Shown here in pieces: positions 1-10,527 of a DNA stretch of 64,000 nt. Source of the DNA: Berghia stephanieae. Its lineage: Eukaryota > Mollusca > Gastropoda > Nudibranchia > Aeolidiidae. A program made the position numbers and the translations under genes. The stretch covers positions 85,767,448 to 85,831,447 of the forward strand of contig CM067442.1 of assembly GCA_034508935.3 (NCBI GenBank), written 5' to 3'. Below the pieces are notes generated by a model. It saw nothing but the letters and a program-made list of their open reading frames with translations. It searched no databases and was not told the DNA's origin. Each line of letters starts with the position of its first letter. The stretch's first letter is position 1.

Positions 1-378
1 AGGGAAACAGTCAAATGTATAGTTTTGGGAGATGATATTTTTTCCCTTGTAAATCATCTCTCTGTTGTGCACTGTATTATGTTTTGTTTACATATTATAT
101 ATAATAATGATTTGTAAATCATTTAGTGTATTCCTCTTAGTGGGGACTTGTGCTTGTGTCTGGTGGTGATCTCAAACTGAGTACTTTGATGATGTGCTCT
201 TGGAATCTATATCTGTTCCCTATTTGAACCAATTCCCCTTTGTCTTACCTTTTCTTGGGTGCTTTTATTGTAATTATTACATAACTTTCTACTATCCAAT
301 TTTTTTCCTTTTTACTGGCGCTGATATGACTTTAATGTGTTGCAAGCGCCGGAAAACCCTTAAAAACAAAAACTAAAA
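1..378 (+). repeat. SINE-like hairpin-tail family, 3' part (cut by window edge)
   Basis: This is the 3' two thirds of the commonest repeat in the window, in sense orientation and cut by the window start. The ordered blocks seen in all copies are present: the AGGGAAACAGTCAAATG block, TTGGGAGATGATATTTTTT, the ATTTGAGTGTA-type block, CTTGGAATCTA, then the 3' hairpin CTGGCGCTGATATGA...TTGCAAGCGCC and an AAAACCCTTAAAAAC tail. The family is inferred to be a non-autonomous retroposon because other copies have long target-site duplications and A/C-rich tails. It carries no coding sequence. Confidence 0.8.
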
Positions 379-1179
379 ACATTTGTCTGAAGTTTTTTTA
401 TTTTCCCTTCAAAGGTCAGTCATAATGTCTCTTAGTTGACAAATTTCACATTTGAAGGTTTCTATTATTTCATCCTTAATTGTTTTTATTAGATCCTTAT
501 CCTGTTTTGTGGATTCCTCAGATAATCCACTCTTTTTGCGTCCTTTCGCCATTTGTAATAATGTTATGCAATGCCCATATTATTAGACAATTATCAGACT
601 GTAGGAAGTGTTGTATTTATAAGAAAAAAGAATTTAGGTTTGCTCGATTAAAAGACTAAATCAAACACAAATAAGGGTGACACTATACAGCTAACAGTTC
701 TTGCTCTATCCAAAATATCACAATAGTTACCGATTTGGAAATATTAAAAGTTAAAGAATCGACATTGAATTCGTAAACCTTTTGTCACTGTAAAATATAG
801 ATAACAAAGGCTATCGAAAAAGATTATCCAATGTCAATAGTGTAAATTTCATCCAAATAGACAAATAGTTTAATAAAACATACTGTCCACATCTTTCAAA
901 TATACATACTTACTTATCTGGGTAAAATCCTAGTTTCCGAATAACGTTGAGGACCAAAAAGATTGTAAAATTCTATTAAAAACAACGGGTCTTAGATTAT
1001 ACAGTATTCGGGGTTTTGTTTTGTTTTTTTCAATATCACAAGATGTGGATCTTCTAATTTTGAGTGTTTGTAAATTTTGATGCACGTAGATAAAAATGTC
1101 AGTATTCAGCAGTTTCGCATGGATTTTAATTAAGATCATAACTAGATGTGTGCATCTGTGTTCTTGTGTGTGGTCCACG
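379..1179. other. AT-rich intergenic DNA, nothing recognised
   Basis: I see no gene, repeat copy or RNA here. Reading frames are short and read like chance. Confidence 0.5.
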
Positions 1180-1317
1180 CATTGCACTGTTTAGTATTCA
1201 CTGGTCTCACCACACCCTTTTTTTCCGCCATCTTGAAAACCCTGGAATAACGACACCCCAGGATAATGATACAATTCTCCGGTCTGGACGATGTTGTTAT
1301 CCAGGGATTGCACTGTA
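1180..1317 (-). mobile_element. pogo/Tigger-like terminal fragment
   Basis: Read on the minus strand, the segment begins at a TA dinucleotide followed by CAGTGCAATCCCTGGATAAC, and related CCTGG-ATAA words recur toward 1,240. A CAGT... terminus next to TA and rich in GGATAA is typical of pogo/Tigger transposons. Related ends occur elsewhere in the window (13,018, 21,648, 35,344). No transposase is seen, so this is an end fragment or MITE remnant. Confidence 0.45.
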
Positions 1318-1769
1318 TATATGTTTACTCCTTGTGCCTTTTGGTCCCTGTCTTGGAATGAGATAACTTGACATTGCCCCAATGAGTGGGAAATGGTTAA
1401 ATTATATTCAACCTTCTTTTTTTGAGGGGGGGGGATATTCTTTCCTGGTTAATCAGCAGTCCGTTTTACACAATTATTGGTCTTTTATGTGTATTTTGTA
1501 AGTATTTTAGTGTTATTGATATTGTTGTCCTCTTGGCGAGGTTCCTTTGCTTGTGTCTTGGCAAACTTTCTTTTAGAACTTTGCTTAAACAGATACTGTA
1601 TTCTCTCTTAGGGATATCTTTCTTAAGACTATCCATGCTTACCCATTACATGGCTTTCTGCTCTGTTATGATTGTATACTGGAGATGTCATTTTGCTAAT
1701 TTTGTCTGAAAGAGGACACAACTCAATTATCATCAGATATGGTATATTTTCAACAAAACATGAATATTG
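1318..1769. other. AT-rich intergenic DNA, nothing recognised
   Basis: There is a short G run near 1,425-1,434 and otherwise unique-looking sequence. No gene is supported. Confidence 0.4.
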
Positions 1770-2285
1770 TTCTGGGTGGGGTCCTTTGACCTCCCATGAT
1801 GAGTTAGGAGGTTACTTGCTTTGTCTTCTATCACCATTTATCTGTTTTCCTAGTTGCTTTCTCTCTTTGTCTTGAAATGAGATTGCTTGGTCTTTTCCTG
1901 ACCCTTGCCCTAGTCATAGAAGAGAGGGAAACAGTCGAATGTTGAGTATTTGTTTTGAGAGATATTTTTTTTCCTTGTAAATCATCTCTCTGGTATGTAT
2001 TGTTGGTTATGTATTCTGTTTTGGATATGTTCTGTAAACATTTGAGTGTATTCCTTTCAGTGAGTTCCGAATGAGACTAAGTACATTGATGGTATGGTCT
2101 TGGAATGAAATCTACATATGTTACCTATTTAAACCATTCCCCTTTGTCTAACTTTTTCTTGTGTGATTTCAATTGTAAATCTATAATTATTTTGACTATC
2201 CCATTTTCTTCCTTTTTACTGGCGCTGAAATTACCTAAATGTGTCGCAAGCGCCTTAAAACCCTTAAAAACATTTTTAAAACATG
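1770..2285 (+). repeat. SINE-like hairpin-tail family, near full length
   Basis: A sense copy that starts at the family's usual 5' end (CTGGGTGGGGTCC) and runs through GACCTCCCATGATGAG, TGTCTTCTATC, the GAAACAGTCGAATG block, and the hairpin TGGCGCTGAAATTACC...TCGCAAGCGCC, with an AAAACCCTTAAAAAC tail. It is moderately diverged from the youngest copies at 60,720 and 63,217. Confidence 0.8.
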
Positions 2286-2508
2286 AATGTTGTGCTTTAA
2301 GGAACGTCATACCACAGAACATACATGAATCAATCTCTCTTTACTTTTTTTAATAGTAAATTTAAAATTAATATTTTTAGAAATTAGATCGTATGAGGGG
2401 AGAGATTTTTATGAATGTGTAAATTATGTGAATTAAGGTCTGAGAGTTATATTTTATGAGATAGAGTGTGATACAAAAAAAAAAAAAAAATCAGTCATTA
2501 TACTAAGA
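2286..2508. other. AT-rich spacer with a poly-A run
   Basis: AT-rich sequence with an A run near 2,474-2,490. Nothing else is recognised. Confidence 0.4.
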
Positions 2509-2703
2509 CTAGACTGTTGTCTTAATGTAAATGGCCAAATCAGGGATGTAAAAATGAAAACATTGACCAGCTCTTTCATGATTCTGTTTTATTCCATCAA
2601 CTACTTCCAAATATTCATCATTTAGCTTGTAGCCTATTGATTCATATATTGACCTTATTTTAGTTTGGTGAAGCTTCATTTTTATGACAAGTGTATTAAA
2701 AAT
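2509..2703 (-). CDS. possible terminal exon of an unidentified gene
   Basis: On the minus strand a good acceptor (TTTAATTTCAG) ends at 2,704. It is followed by 64 open codons ending in TAG at 2,509-2,511. The peptide starts IFNTLVIKMKLHQTK, contains ESIGYKLNDEYLEVVDG and AGQCFHFYIPDLAIY, and ends KTTV. The composition looks protein-like and not low-complexity, but I do not recognise a family, and no partner exon or poly-A signal was found. It could be the last exon of a gene whose other exons lie to the right, a decayed exon, or chance. Confidence 0.3.
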   Translation of the reverse strand: MFNTLVIKMKLHQTKIRSIYESIGYKLNDEYLEVVDGIKQNHERAGQCFHFYIPDLAIYIKTTV

Positions 2704-3520
2704 CTGAAATTAAATTCTTAAGTTTCTGAAGATACTCGTCAATAATAACACCACAAAATTAGTTACTATTTATTTTTTATTTCAATTATTCTTTAAGTTT
2801 TATCAAGAGTTTTATCTTCTTATTATTCAGATTCAGATCAGCGTGACGAGCAAAGACTTTTAAAATTAAGAGCATTTGCTCAGGTTAAACCAATTTATTT
2901 CAAAAATCAAGTGCTGACCAGGGCAACCTTATTAGGATATTTTTATTTACCATTCAAAATATGAGAATGGTCTTGAAATCATTTTCTCTCTAATATTGTT
3001 TTCTGCATGGATGATTCTTTTTGTAGATCTTATGACTTTCATCTGAAATTTCAATACAATTTCCAGAATTAACTTCTGTGAACGTGCCTATTTTGTCACA
3101 TTGGGTGACAGACCGATTTCTTATGTAAATATGCAGACCTGCTTCTTAAAAAGTTCAAAGTCAGTACTCAATAAAAACCATATAAATAGAAATTCAAGGG
3201 ACTATGTGAACAATTTCGGTTCAGAAGCATACTTGGTCGTTTTTGACTGAATATCGTGTCTTGCTTATTAATTTGCTTCCTTCATTATGTTATAATAATG
3301 AAAAACGTTACACTAAAATAACACGTAAAAATTCACCGTTGGGCATGGGGAAATTGGCTTTCTGTGCCGATGGAGTCAAGATTATTTAGTGGTTGTTTGA
3401 TTTCCTTGGGGGAACACTTTCTGCCCATTGGTTGATGGATTCTTGTCAATCCTCATTTTTTCCATCTAACATGTCATTTGTCTTTTCCATGTGACTTTGT
3501 GTCCTTGTCCTAGAATAAAA
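2704..3520. other. AT-rich DNA, one weak exon-like stretch
   Basis: At 2,834-2,971 a plus-strand stretch after an acceptor-like TTATTATTCAG reads open for about 43 codons (…RDEQRLLKLRAFAQ… to a TGA). No donor, start or family is recognisable. The rest shows nothing I can name. Confidence 0.25.
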
Positions 3521-3530
3521 CCCCATTTGG

Positions 3531-4060
3531 CTGGGTGGGGTCTTTGACCTCCCATAGTGGGCAGGAGGTCACGCTGTGTCTTCTATCCCCTATATCTGTT
3601 TTCCGAGTTGCTTTCTGTCTTTGTCTTGGAATGGGATTACTTTGTTTTGTCCTAGCCCTGGCTGGAATCCTTATCTTGAAGGGAAGCAGTCAAATGTATA
3701 GTAATTGTTTTGGGAGATGATATTTTTTTTCCTTATAAATAATTGTTGCTGTTGTATACTATCACACTTTTGTTGTTGTTTTAAATATACATATAATGGT
3801 TTGTAAACAAATGAGTGTAGTCCTCTTAGTGGGGACCTTTGCTTGTATCTGGATAAGACTTTAAGGTGGTCTGAAACTAAGTCTGCTGATAGTGTGCTTT
3901 TGGAATCTACATTTGTTCCACATTTGAACCCTTCCCTTTCCTCTTACGTTTTCTAGTGTGCTTTCAATTGTAAATCGGAACCCATTATCTTCCTTTTTTT
4001 TACTGCCGCTGAAATGACCTAAATGGGTTGCAAGCGCCATAAAACCCTTTCAAACAAACC
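3531..4060 (+). repeat. SINE-like hairpin-tail family, full length with target duplication
   Basis: A sense copy that starts at CTGGGTGGGGTC and ends with TTGCAAGCGCCATAAAACCC plus a short C/A tail. The flanks CCCATTTGG (about 3,522) and CCCGTTTGG (about 4,060) look like a 9-bp target-site duplication with one later change. This supports insertion by a LINE-type target-primed mechanism. Confidence 0.85.
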
Positions 4061-4299
4061 CGTTTGGGTCTTATTCTCCTGAGCCTGAGTCATGCTTGTA
4101 TGGAGACAAGACGGATTTATCTTTTTGTGAGAGATACTATTTTCTTTGTAAATTATCTGTTTATATAATTTATACTCATCGATATGCACTTTTCATTAAA
4201 TGTCTAGGTGGGACTTTTAGATGGTTTCAAACTTTGTTTTTTAAGGGGGGTTTACGGTGCTTCCAACATTTAAAGGTCACTTCAGGCTACTTAAAAGAA

Positions 4300-5385
4300 T
4301 AACATTAATAATAAACTCTTTTAAAGCGTACAGTATCCTCAAACATGAGGCTCTAAGTTAGATCACTCTAAGCGCTTTGCATCAACACAAAATAAATTTT
4401 AAGAAATTACATGACATCAAATAATGATTTGGACTCCTGGATGTACTGTGGAAGTGTTCCATACAGAGGGACTATAATCAAAGTAGAACATTGTTCCCGC
4501 CTTTGTATGAATATGTGGGATAGCCAAATGGATTGGAGGAATGCAAAGGACAGGTTGTCTAATATTTATTAAGGAGTTCTGTAAGGGAGGGAGGGGTAGT
4601 GTTTTCCAGTCAACGGGCAGCTAGTGTAATCCTTGAAGCAGAGGTGTGGCAGAGTCAAACCTCTGCTTTTGAAAGACCAATTTGGCAGCATTATTTTGGA
4701 CCATCTGCAGCTGCCTGATCTTATCTTCCAAAAACATTACATAGCATTACAGTAATCCAGCTTTGAAAATTAAAAAAAAAACATCGTAACATCCTCAGAG
4801 AGAAACTGCTGAATCAATCCTTTTTTTTAAATAACTGACAGAGAAATGATTAGAACATTTTCTTAATTTGGTGGTCCATCAACGATTCTGATTCTAAGAA
4901 TGCTCCAAGGTCATTTACCGTAACACTATCTATCAACATCTCTCCTTTCAATTTTGCCTTGTTCCAAAATCTTCTGTTCCAATGTTCCCTACATCACCTG
5001 TGTTGACGTCATTTAGCTTGTTCCTACCCATCTAATCCCTAACACCCAGTAGGTACACATTATGTAATCATGACATTTGGTACATTCAGTTCCAAACAGC
5101 TGGGTGTCATCAGCATATTGGTGATAGGACAGGCCAAAGCTCCTGGTGACCCTTGACAGTGGATGAATGTAGAGAACAAAGAGCACGGGTCCAAGAACTG
5201 ACCCCTGAGGGACACAACATTCCAAAGGAATTTGATCAGACTTCAATACTTCAAATTATTTACAACTACAATTTGTTATCCAACTAATAAATAAGATTTA
5301 AACTGAGTGCTGCTCCAGAAATACAAAAAATTATTGTCAAAAGCTGATGATAAATCAAGAAGGTTAAATTAAAAGGGAGAAGATA
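4300..5385 (-). mobile_element. CR1/L2-like LINE relic (reverse transcriptase to 3' end)
   Basis: On the minus strand, going from about 5,380 down, there is a degraded LLDLSSAFD block of reverse transcriptase. It is followed by [21 protein letters not shown] and the catalytic YADDTQLF motif, then LDYCNAM, KIRQLQMVQNNAAKLVF and PLLQGLH in shifting frames. The 3' end at about 4,300-4,380 has the AAAGCGCTTAGAG and GCGCTTTAAAAGA words followed by TTATTA, as in other LINEs of this group. Several frameshifts and stops show a dead, 5'-truncated copy. It belongs to the same general group as the element at 27,055-29,729 but is much older. Confidence 0.75.
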
Positions 5386-5850
5386 GAAGAAAAGTTGTAG
5401 ATCTGAAGTTGAAAACACCAAAAAAATAAGTGAAACAAAGAAGTAAGAAGACTGGTTAAAACAAGGAACAAAAGATTCCATGAACAATCTATCAATGCCC
5501 CAACAGCAAAGGGTCCCGCAATGAATTACATGTAAAATGTTTACTAAGTACAATATGTTAAAAATTAAAAAAGATTTTAGTATTAGTACACGACAAAGAG
5601 ATTATTTATAAGGAAAAAACTTACTCTCAGCTCTAAGAAATAAAGGAGCCATACATTTAACTGCCTCCATCTCAGCTAAGGATTTCTGCCAAGACAAGGA
5701 ACAAAACAAGATATGTCAATCCATAACTACAAAGACGAGAGTAACATGAAAAGGAAAACAGATGTATGGGGAGAGAAGCCACAGTGATAGTGACCTTTCC
5801 ACCCACCACGGGAAGTCAAAAGATCCCGACCTGGGTCTCAAACAAGACAA
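5386..5850 (-). repeat. SINE-like hairpin-tail family, old decayed copy
   Basis: Antisense copy. Recognisable blocks are TTGTAGATCTGAAGTTGAAA, CAAAGAGATTATTTATAAGG, TTTAACTGCCTCCATCTCAG, GAAAACAGATGTATGGGGAG and the final GGGAAGTCAAAAGATCCCGACCTGGG. The copy is heavily diverged and its hairpin tail is not clear. It abuts the LINE relic. Confidence 0.6.
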
Positions 5851-6043
5851 ATGGATGGATTGCTCTTGGATCTACTTTTTTTTCTCATCTGTTTGAATTA
5901 ACCCTCTTTGTCTTCCTTATTGTTTTGGGAAAAATCAAAATCTAACCCACCCTGTGAAGATTTGGAGGGTACCAGAGAAAGCAGGAAGAAAACAAGAAAA
6001 ATATCAGCCTGCCTTTACTGGGATCGAATCTTATTCTTATTGT

Positions 6044-6423
6044 TTTGTTTTTCAGGGTTTTACGGCGCTTTCAATTTTAACACACATAGAGGACATATCA
6101 GCGCCAGTAAAAAGGAAGAAAATGGGATAGTAGAAAAATTATAGAATTACAATTACAATCAAGGCACCAAAGAAAAAGGAACACAAAGGGAAAAGATGTA
6201 GATTCCAAGAGCATACCAACAATGTGCTTAGTTTGAGATCACCTAAAATTCTCATCCAAACACCAGCACAGAATCCCACTGAGGCAAAGAGGAACACACT
6301 CAAATGTTTACAAGATGTGTTAACAACAAAAATATAATGGCAGAGAGATGATTTAAAAGGAAAATAATATCACCTAAAACTAACACTACATAAATTTGAC
6401 TGTTTCCCTCTCAGCCAAAGACT
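6044..6423 (-). repeat. SINE-like hairpin-tail family, 3' part, split by an insertion
   Basis: Antisense copy with the hairpin (GGGTTTTACGGCGCTTTCAA...ATCAGCGCCAGTAAA) at the left end and the CTGTTTCCCTCTCAGCC block at the right. The SINE then stops and resumes at about 6,771 (CTAGCCAAAGACAGAAAGCA). The intervening piece is flanked by AAAGACT on both sides, so it was inserted into this SINE. Confidence 0.75.
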
Positions 6424-6764
6424 ATAGTAGTGTGGCGCCCGGGATAGCGGCTGCTATTCGGGCACCGGGTTGGATCTTCATTCGTCACAAACCGGGACAA
6501 GCAGCTCATGTGGCTCGATACTCGTGCTGGTCAACTGGGATTTACACGTGTGCCTCAAGCCCCCTCATCAGTCACCAGTGACAAGGTAGAAGATCCACGA
6601 TGTGGGCAAGAACCCGAAACGGCAGAGCATCTAGTCGAACGGTTTGTTGTGACGATGCTACCAGCGGGTTTGCGGCGGTGCACGAATGCGGACCGAACTT
6701 TGCTGATTGGGTCAATCGTCATAACATAGTAGTGTGAGAACCATAAGAGTAAGAGGCTGCTGCT
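6424..6764 (+). mobile_element. LINE-derived C-terminal fragment inserted in a SINE
   Basis: This block is visibly more GC-rich than its surroundings and lies between two AAAGACT words (about 6,417 and 6,765), a likely 7-bp target-site duplication. In the plus frame it reads RAGQLGF...DPRCGQEPETAEHLVERF. That matches the general pattern of the Cys/His-rich C-terminus of several LINE clades (RTGH...CxCG..ETxxHLLxxC). A diverged second copy ends at about 25,487, with the same final words GTCATAACATAGT and GAGAACCAT. Clade is not assigned. Confidence 0.5.
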
Positions 6765-6770
6765 AAAGAC

Positions 6771-6885
6771 TGGTCTAGCCAAAGACAGAAAGCAAGCTGG
6801 AAAACACATATAAGGGGTAAAGAAGACATAGTGACCTCCCTTCCCAGTGGGAGTGCGAGGTTAAGAACACCACCCAGGGATTGAA
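6771..6885 (-). repeat. SINE-like hairpin-tail family, 5' part of the split copy
   Basis: Continuation of the copy at 6,044-6,423: GACAGAAAGCAAGCTGGAAA, the AGGGGTAAAGAAGACATAGT block and the CACCACCCAGG 5' end. Unlike the other copies it runs on into a tRNA-like head (next feature). Confidence 0.65.
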
Positions 6886-6945
6886 TCTTAGGCCTGATTT
6901 CCGGGCAGACGTGCCACCATTATACCACAGAGGTCATTCAATAGG
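6866..6945 (-). repeat. tRNA-like head (A box and B box) of a SINE
   Basis: On the minus strand the sequence reads GACCTCTGTGGTATAATGG (A-box-like) then, after GGCACGTCTGCC, AGATTCAATCCC (B-box-like), ending at CTGGGTGG. This resembles an RNA polymerase III internal promoter derived from a tRNA. It joins directly to the usual 5' terminus of the hairpin-tail SINE, which suggests either that the family has a tRNA head usually lost by truncation or that two repeats meet here. It is not a functional tRNA gene: no clean cloverleaf is seen. Confidence 0.55.
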
Positions 6946-7154
6946 GGGGACAATTTAATGATTTTATTCTTTACATTTCTGCAGTGAATCCTCACTTGCA
7001 TCAGAAAACACAGACATTGTTATAGTAATAGAGAGGACGAAAACATGAGAGTAGCTCCATTTTTATTTTGAAAATATCCATGTAACAAATTAGGGAACAG
7101 GCAAGGCGTGTATGAAACAGTGCCAGACAAAGCAGAAAGAAAAACCTTCCCAAA

Positions 7155-7285
7155 AATTAGTCTTTCTCTACTGGAGATCGAATCTCAGACCTTCTGATTA
7201 CCAATTAGACATGCCACATTCATTTGCACCACAGAGATCAATGGATAGTTGGGACAATTTAATGCCTATATTCTTGACAAGACTA
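7155..7285 (-). repeat. second tRNA-like repeat with shared flank
   Basis: On the minus strand: GATCTCTGTGGTGCAAATG, then CTGAGATTCGATCTCC (B-box-like). Its right flank, GGGACAATTTAATG then TATTCTT, is shared with the flank of the tRNA-like head at 6,866-6,945. The two are therefore copies of one larger repeat unit, not independent tRNA relics. Confidence 0.5.
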
Positions 7286-8876
7286 TGATGACAAAGGCAT
7301 TAGAGTAGTGTACTGTTTCATGCACACCTTTTCAGATCTTTATCTTACATCACAGCCTGTTTCATAATTTTGTTACATCCTGTGAATCTGTGAAGGTGCG
7401 CTTGGTATATTTTAACAGACCTGTAAATGAAGTAAATGACTGATCATGAAAAAGACACGCCATGTAAGTGATAGTGAAAACCATGGAATGTGTAAGTAAC
7501 AATTTACATCGACAGGGGTGGATCTAATTATATAACTTGGAACAAAAATATTTTTAAAACAAAAAAACAAAAAAACGAGCAAATAAAAATAACTCAAAAC
7601 CTTACACTGTTGTTGGGATGAGATGAGATGTTATGGTCCATGGAATCAGGAGGGTTATATAGATTTAATATAAGGGAGCTGTAGGAGGGTTGAAGGGGGG
7701 GGGGGGGGGGGGGGCAGTTAGAAATTGGGATGACCAAGGGAAAAGGTAAAGTGAAAGGGTAACTTGACATGAACATCGGTATTTGCCTGCTTAAACTTAA
7801 AGTCAACTAAAAGCTGCTCTTCCTCTGGTGCCATAGTTTAATTTGTAATCACTGAGCAGGCAGTAGCAACGGCCTGGGTCTTGAAGTTTACAAATATAAT
7901 CAGAAAGAAAATCGCCATTTTCATCTCTCTCCCCCTACCAGAACTATTTAAACGTTTTTCACCGATTTTTCAATCTCCTTTAACTTTAAATCTGAAGCTC
8001 TATCACCGAAATTCCAAGCCGGCCCTGGCATCTTGCTCAGCAAAGTCCAAGTACTCAGGTTTGCCACTATTCAAAAATGTAAATCGCATCCAGGTATTTT
8101 ACCTAAGAAGGAAATGCAGAAAATTCACGAATTTTAATTGTTTAATGACAAAGGAATTTATAAACGACATAGTGATGAATCGAGAAAATGAAATCAAAAC
8201 AAGGGACGAGATTGTTATACCAAAAGTAATAGTTTATAATCATCATCTACACAAGTGAATCTTTGTCGGCTCATGGTATACGGTTATACAGTTTTCAATT
8301 CCATCCTTGAAAGTAGTGTTATAGTTCTGTCGTCGAGATACGGAACCACAACGAGACGGAACCAAGGTGATTGATTTTAGACTGTGAAAGACAAGCGTTA
8401 CGTTGAGAGGTTGAGTGACGAATTGGACGCTCTCCAGTTTTTATGCTATATTAAATAATAGCATGGATATCGGCAAAGAGCGAGGCGCAGAGTAGTGAGT
8501 TATCGACACTGTGTTTTTAAAACAGTCTTGCAAGGCTAGAATTTTAGTATTTATTGTAATTATATGGACGTTTTTAATGACGTTAAAAGAAAACGAGTAT
8601 AAAGGCCAAATATCTCATGTGCGGAATTCCGTCTTAAGACGGAATATTTACAGGTCTGTTTTAAGCATTAAATAATCAGAATACAACACCATAAAATAGA
8701 TTCAAAAGTTTATTTCACATCCTACAAATTCATTCACATCATAGAATAAATTTAATTTAACTTGTTCCACACCTGTTTCAAAAACTGGTGTAAGTTTGTG
8801 AAGAGATATATATATATAAATATATATATTATATAGTTATATAGGAAGAATATGATGGTGATTCTAGTGAATTGAA

Positions 8877-8879
<3 letters not shown>
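7286..8879. other. AT-rich DNA with a poly-G run, no supported gene
   Basis: A G run lies at about 7,695-7,714. A plus-strand open stretch near 7,881-8,258 lacks an ATG, splice signals or family resemblance. A minus-strand ATG near 7,830 opens a short peptide (MAPEEEQLLVDFK...) that could be a first exon but has no convincing donor. Nothing here is called. Confidence 0.35.

Positions 8880-8969
<90 letters not shown>
8880..8969. repeat. (AT)n microsatellite
   Basis: An uninterrupted AT dinucleotide run of about 90 bases. Confidence 0.95.
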
Positions 8970-8971
<2 letters not shown>

Positions 8972-9042
8972 AGCAAAATCTAAGAAAAGATTGAAAGCAA
9001 AAAGAGGGCTTGTTTTAAAGGGGGGGGGGGGGGATCCGTCCC

Positions 9043-9255
9043 TTGGTCTCATATAAATACGGAGACGGACGTTGGCTAACGGTTCAACTTAGTTCAAGAG
9101 AAAATACCATATTTGTGTCAAATTTTTACCGTACATGTTGTTTAAATTGTTTGATTTTTGTAAAACTAGCTGCAAATTTTTGGCAAATTTTACCATTTTT
9201 TAATGGCAAATTTTGGCGTTTGAAACGGCAAAAAAATGCGGGGACAGATCAAATA
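9043..9255 (+). repeat. direct repeat R, left copy
   Basis: It begins TTGGTCTCATATAAATACGG and ends GCGGGGACAGATCAA. A nearly identical but internally deleted copy lies at 9,867-10,021. The word TATAAATACGG near the start resembles a core promoter. The two copies bracket the 0.6-kb segment at 9,253-9,867, giving an LTR-like layout without other LTR hallmarks. Confidence 0.7.
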
Positions 9256-9867
9256 AATGGCATGACAAAATCAGAAGAAAATGTTCCTGGAATTCCATGA
9301 TGATATGTTGGTCATAACCAATCAATATCCCTGATTACAGTTTTTTTTTTACCAACAAAACAAATTCAAGTGATCAAATGGCATTAACAGTGCAGTATGA
9401 CCAATTACTTCAAGAAGATTTCACAACGATTCTGGATTTGAGACAAAGTACTGCTATTTCAGAACCAGAAATATAATCAGCAGTGTCAATGGATTATTCT
9501 TCACATATGTAATTGTCGAATTTTTGAGAGGATCCAGATAGCCAAGATTAGAATGAAATCAATAACAAAACATTCATTCAGTTGATAAGAATATACATAA
9601 GGCCCTTCTGAGGGGATAATAATGTGATTATTACCCAATCAATATCATAAATAAAAAGGCGAGTAAAGCGTGTGCTACTTCGATGCAGGTGTTAACTGAA
9701 CACTTCCATCAGTGTTGTTAATTCAACAATTCAAAACCTTTTGAAATTATCATTTGCCCTACATGGACACATAGATCTGCAAGTTGTTTGATTTCAAAGG
9801 GCTGTGAAAACATTATGTTGTACTACTGTTATACCTCATGTTATGGATTGAACATTTTATTACAATT
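9253..9867 (+). repeat. 0.6-kb duplicated segment, copy A
   Basis: Nearly identical to 15,118-15,737, which lies inside a MEMO1 intron, in the same orientation. It starts AAATAAATGGCATGAC and ends TATTACAATTG. Only a handful of differences are visible, so the copies are recent or homogenised. No coding sequence is recognised. Here it is bracketed by direct repeat R; the MEMO1-intron copy is not. Confidence 0.85.
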
Positions 9868-10021
9868 GGTCTCGTATAAATACGGAGACGGACGTTGGCT
9901 AATGGTTCAACTTAGTTCAAGAGAAAATACCATATTTGTGTCAAATTTTTACCGTACATGTTGTTTAAATTGTTTGATTTTTGTAAAACTAGCTGCAAAA
10001 AAAATGCGGGGACAGATCAAG
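9867..10021 (+). repeat. direct repeat R, right copy
   Basis: Matches the left copy from TTGGTCTC to GGGGACAGATCAA but lacks about 55 internal bases present on the left. Confidence 0.7.
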
Positions 10022-10527
10022 ATAGTGCTGTGCATGAAATCCAATTTGTTATTGTTTCCGTTCCAAGTACAATTAAGATAAAGATAATTTTTTAAATTAT
10101 CACTAAATTAGATAATATCAGTTTAATCGCAATTAATAATGAAACCGAAACAGGTTTTAAATAATCATTCGTAAAAAGAAAAGAAAAAACCCCAGTTTCT
10201 CTGTGTTGGACGACCACTAAATACACACCCCCTTGTTCCTACCGACCATGGAGTCACTATTTCCTCCATGCTACTGACACACCATCCCAGATACCTAGCT
10301 GTCTCGCATAAGAAAAGAAGTGTTTTGTGGTCAAAATCTTACATAAAATTAAAATAGTATTGACACTTGCATGTAAATCTATTTATTAAAGGGAAATATA
10401 GCCACAAAATTTTATAAAATTTTCAATCCTTTATCAATTTATTGTGTCCAAAGAGAGAATGAGGTAGATTTTGATGTTTGATGTGTGAAGCCGCTGTTAC
10501 ATTGGGTTAGAGAACCCGGCATGTTTT
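10022..10527. other. AT-rich intergenic DNA
   Basis: I see no gene or named repeat. Confidence 0.4.

Noticed and set aside
6866-6945. tRNA gene
   Set aside because: A and B boxes are visible but no acceptor-stem pairing or clean cloverleaf; it lies in a SINE context. The same applies to 7,155-7,285 and 23,545-23,617.
7881-8258. 125-codon open frame on the plus strand
   Set aside because: It lacks an ATG start at its head, splice signals and any recognisable motif, in AT-rich DNA.
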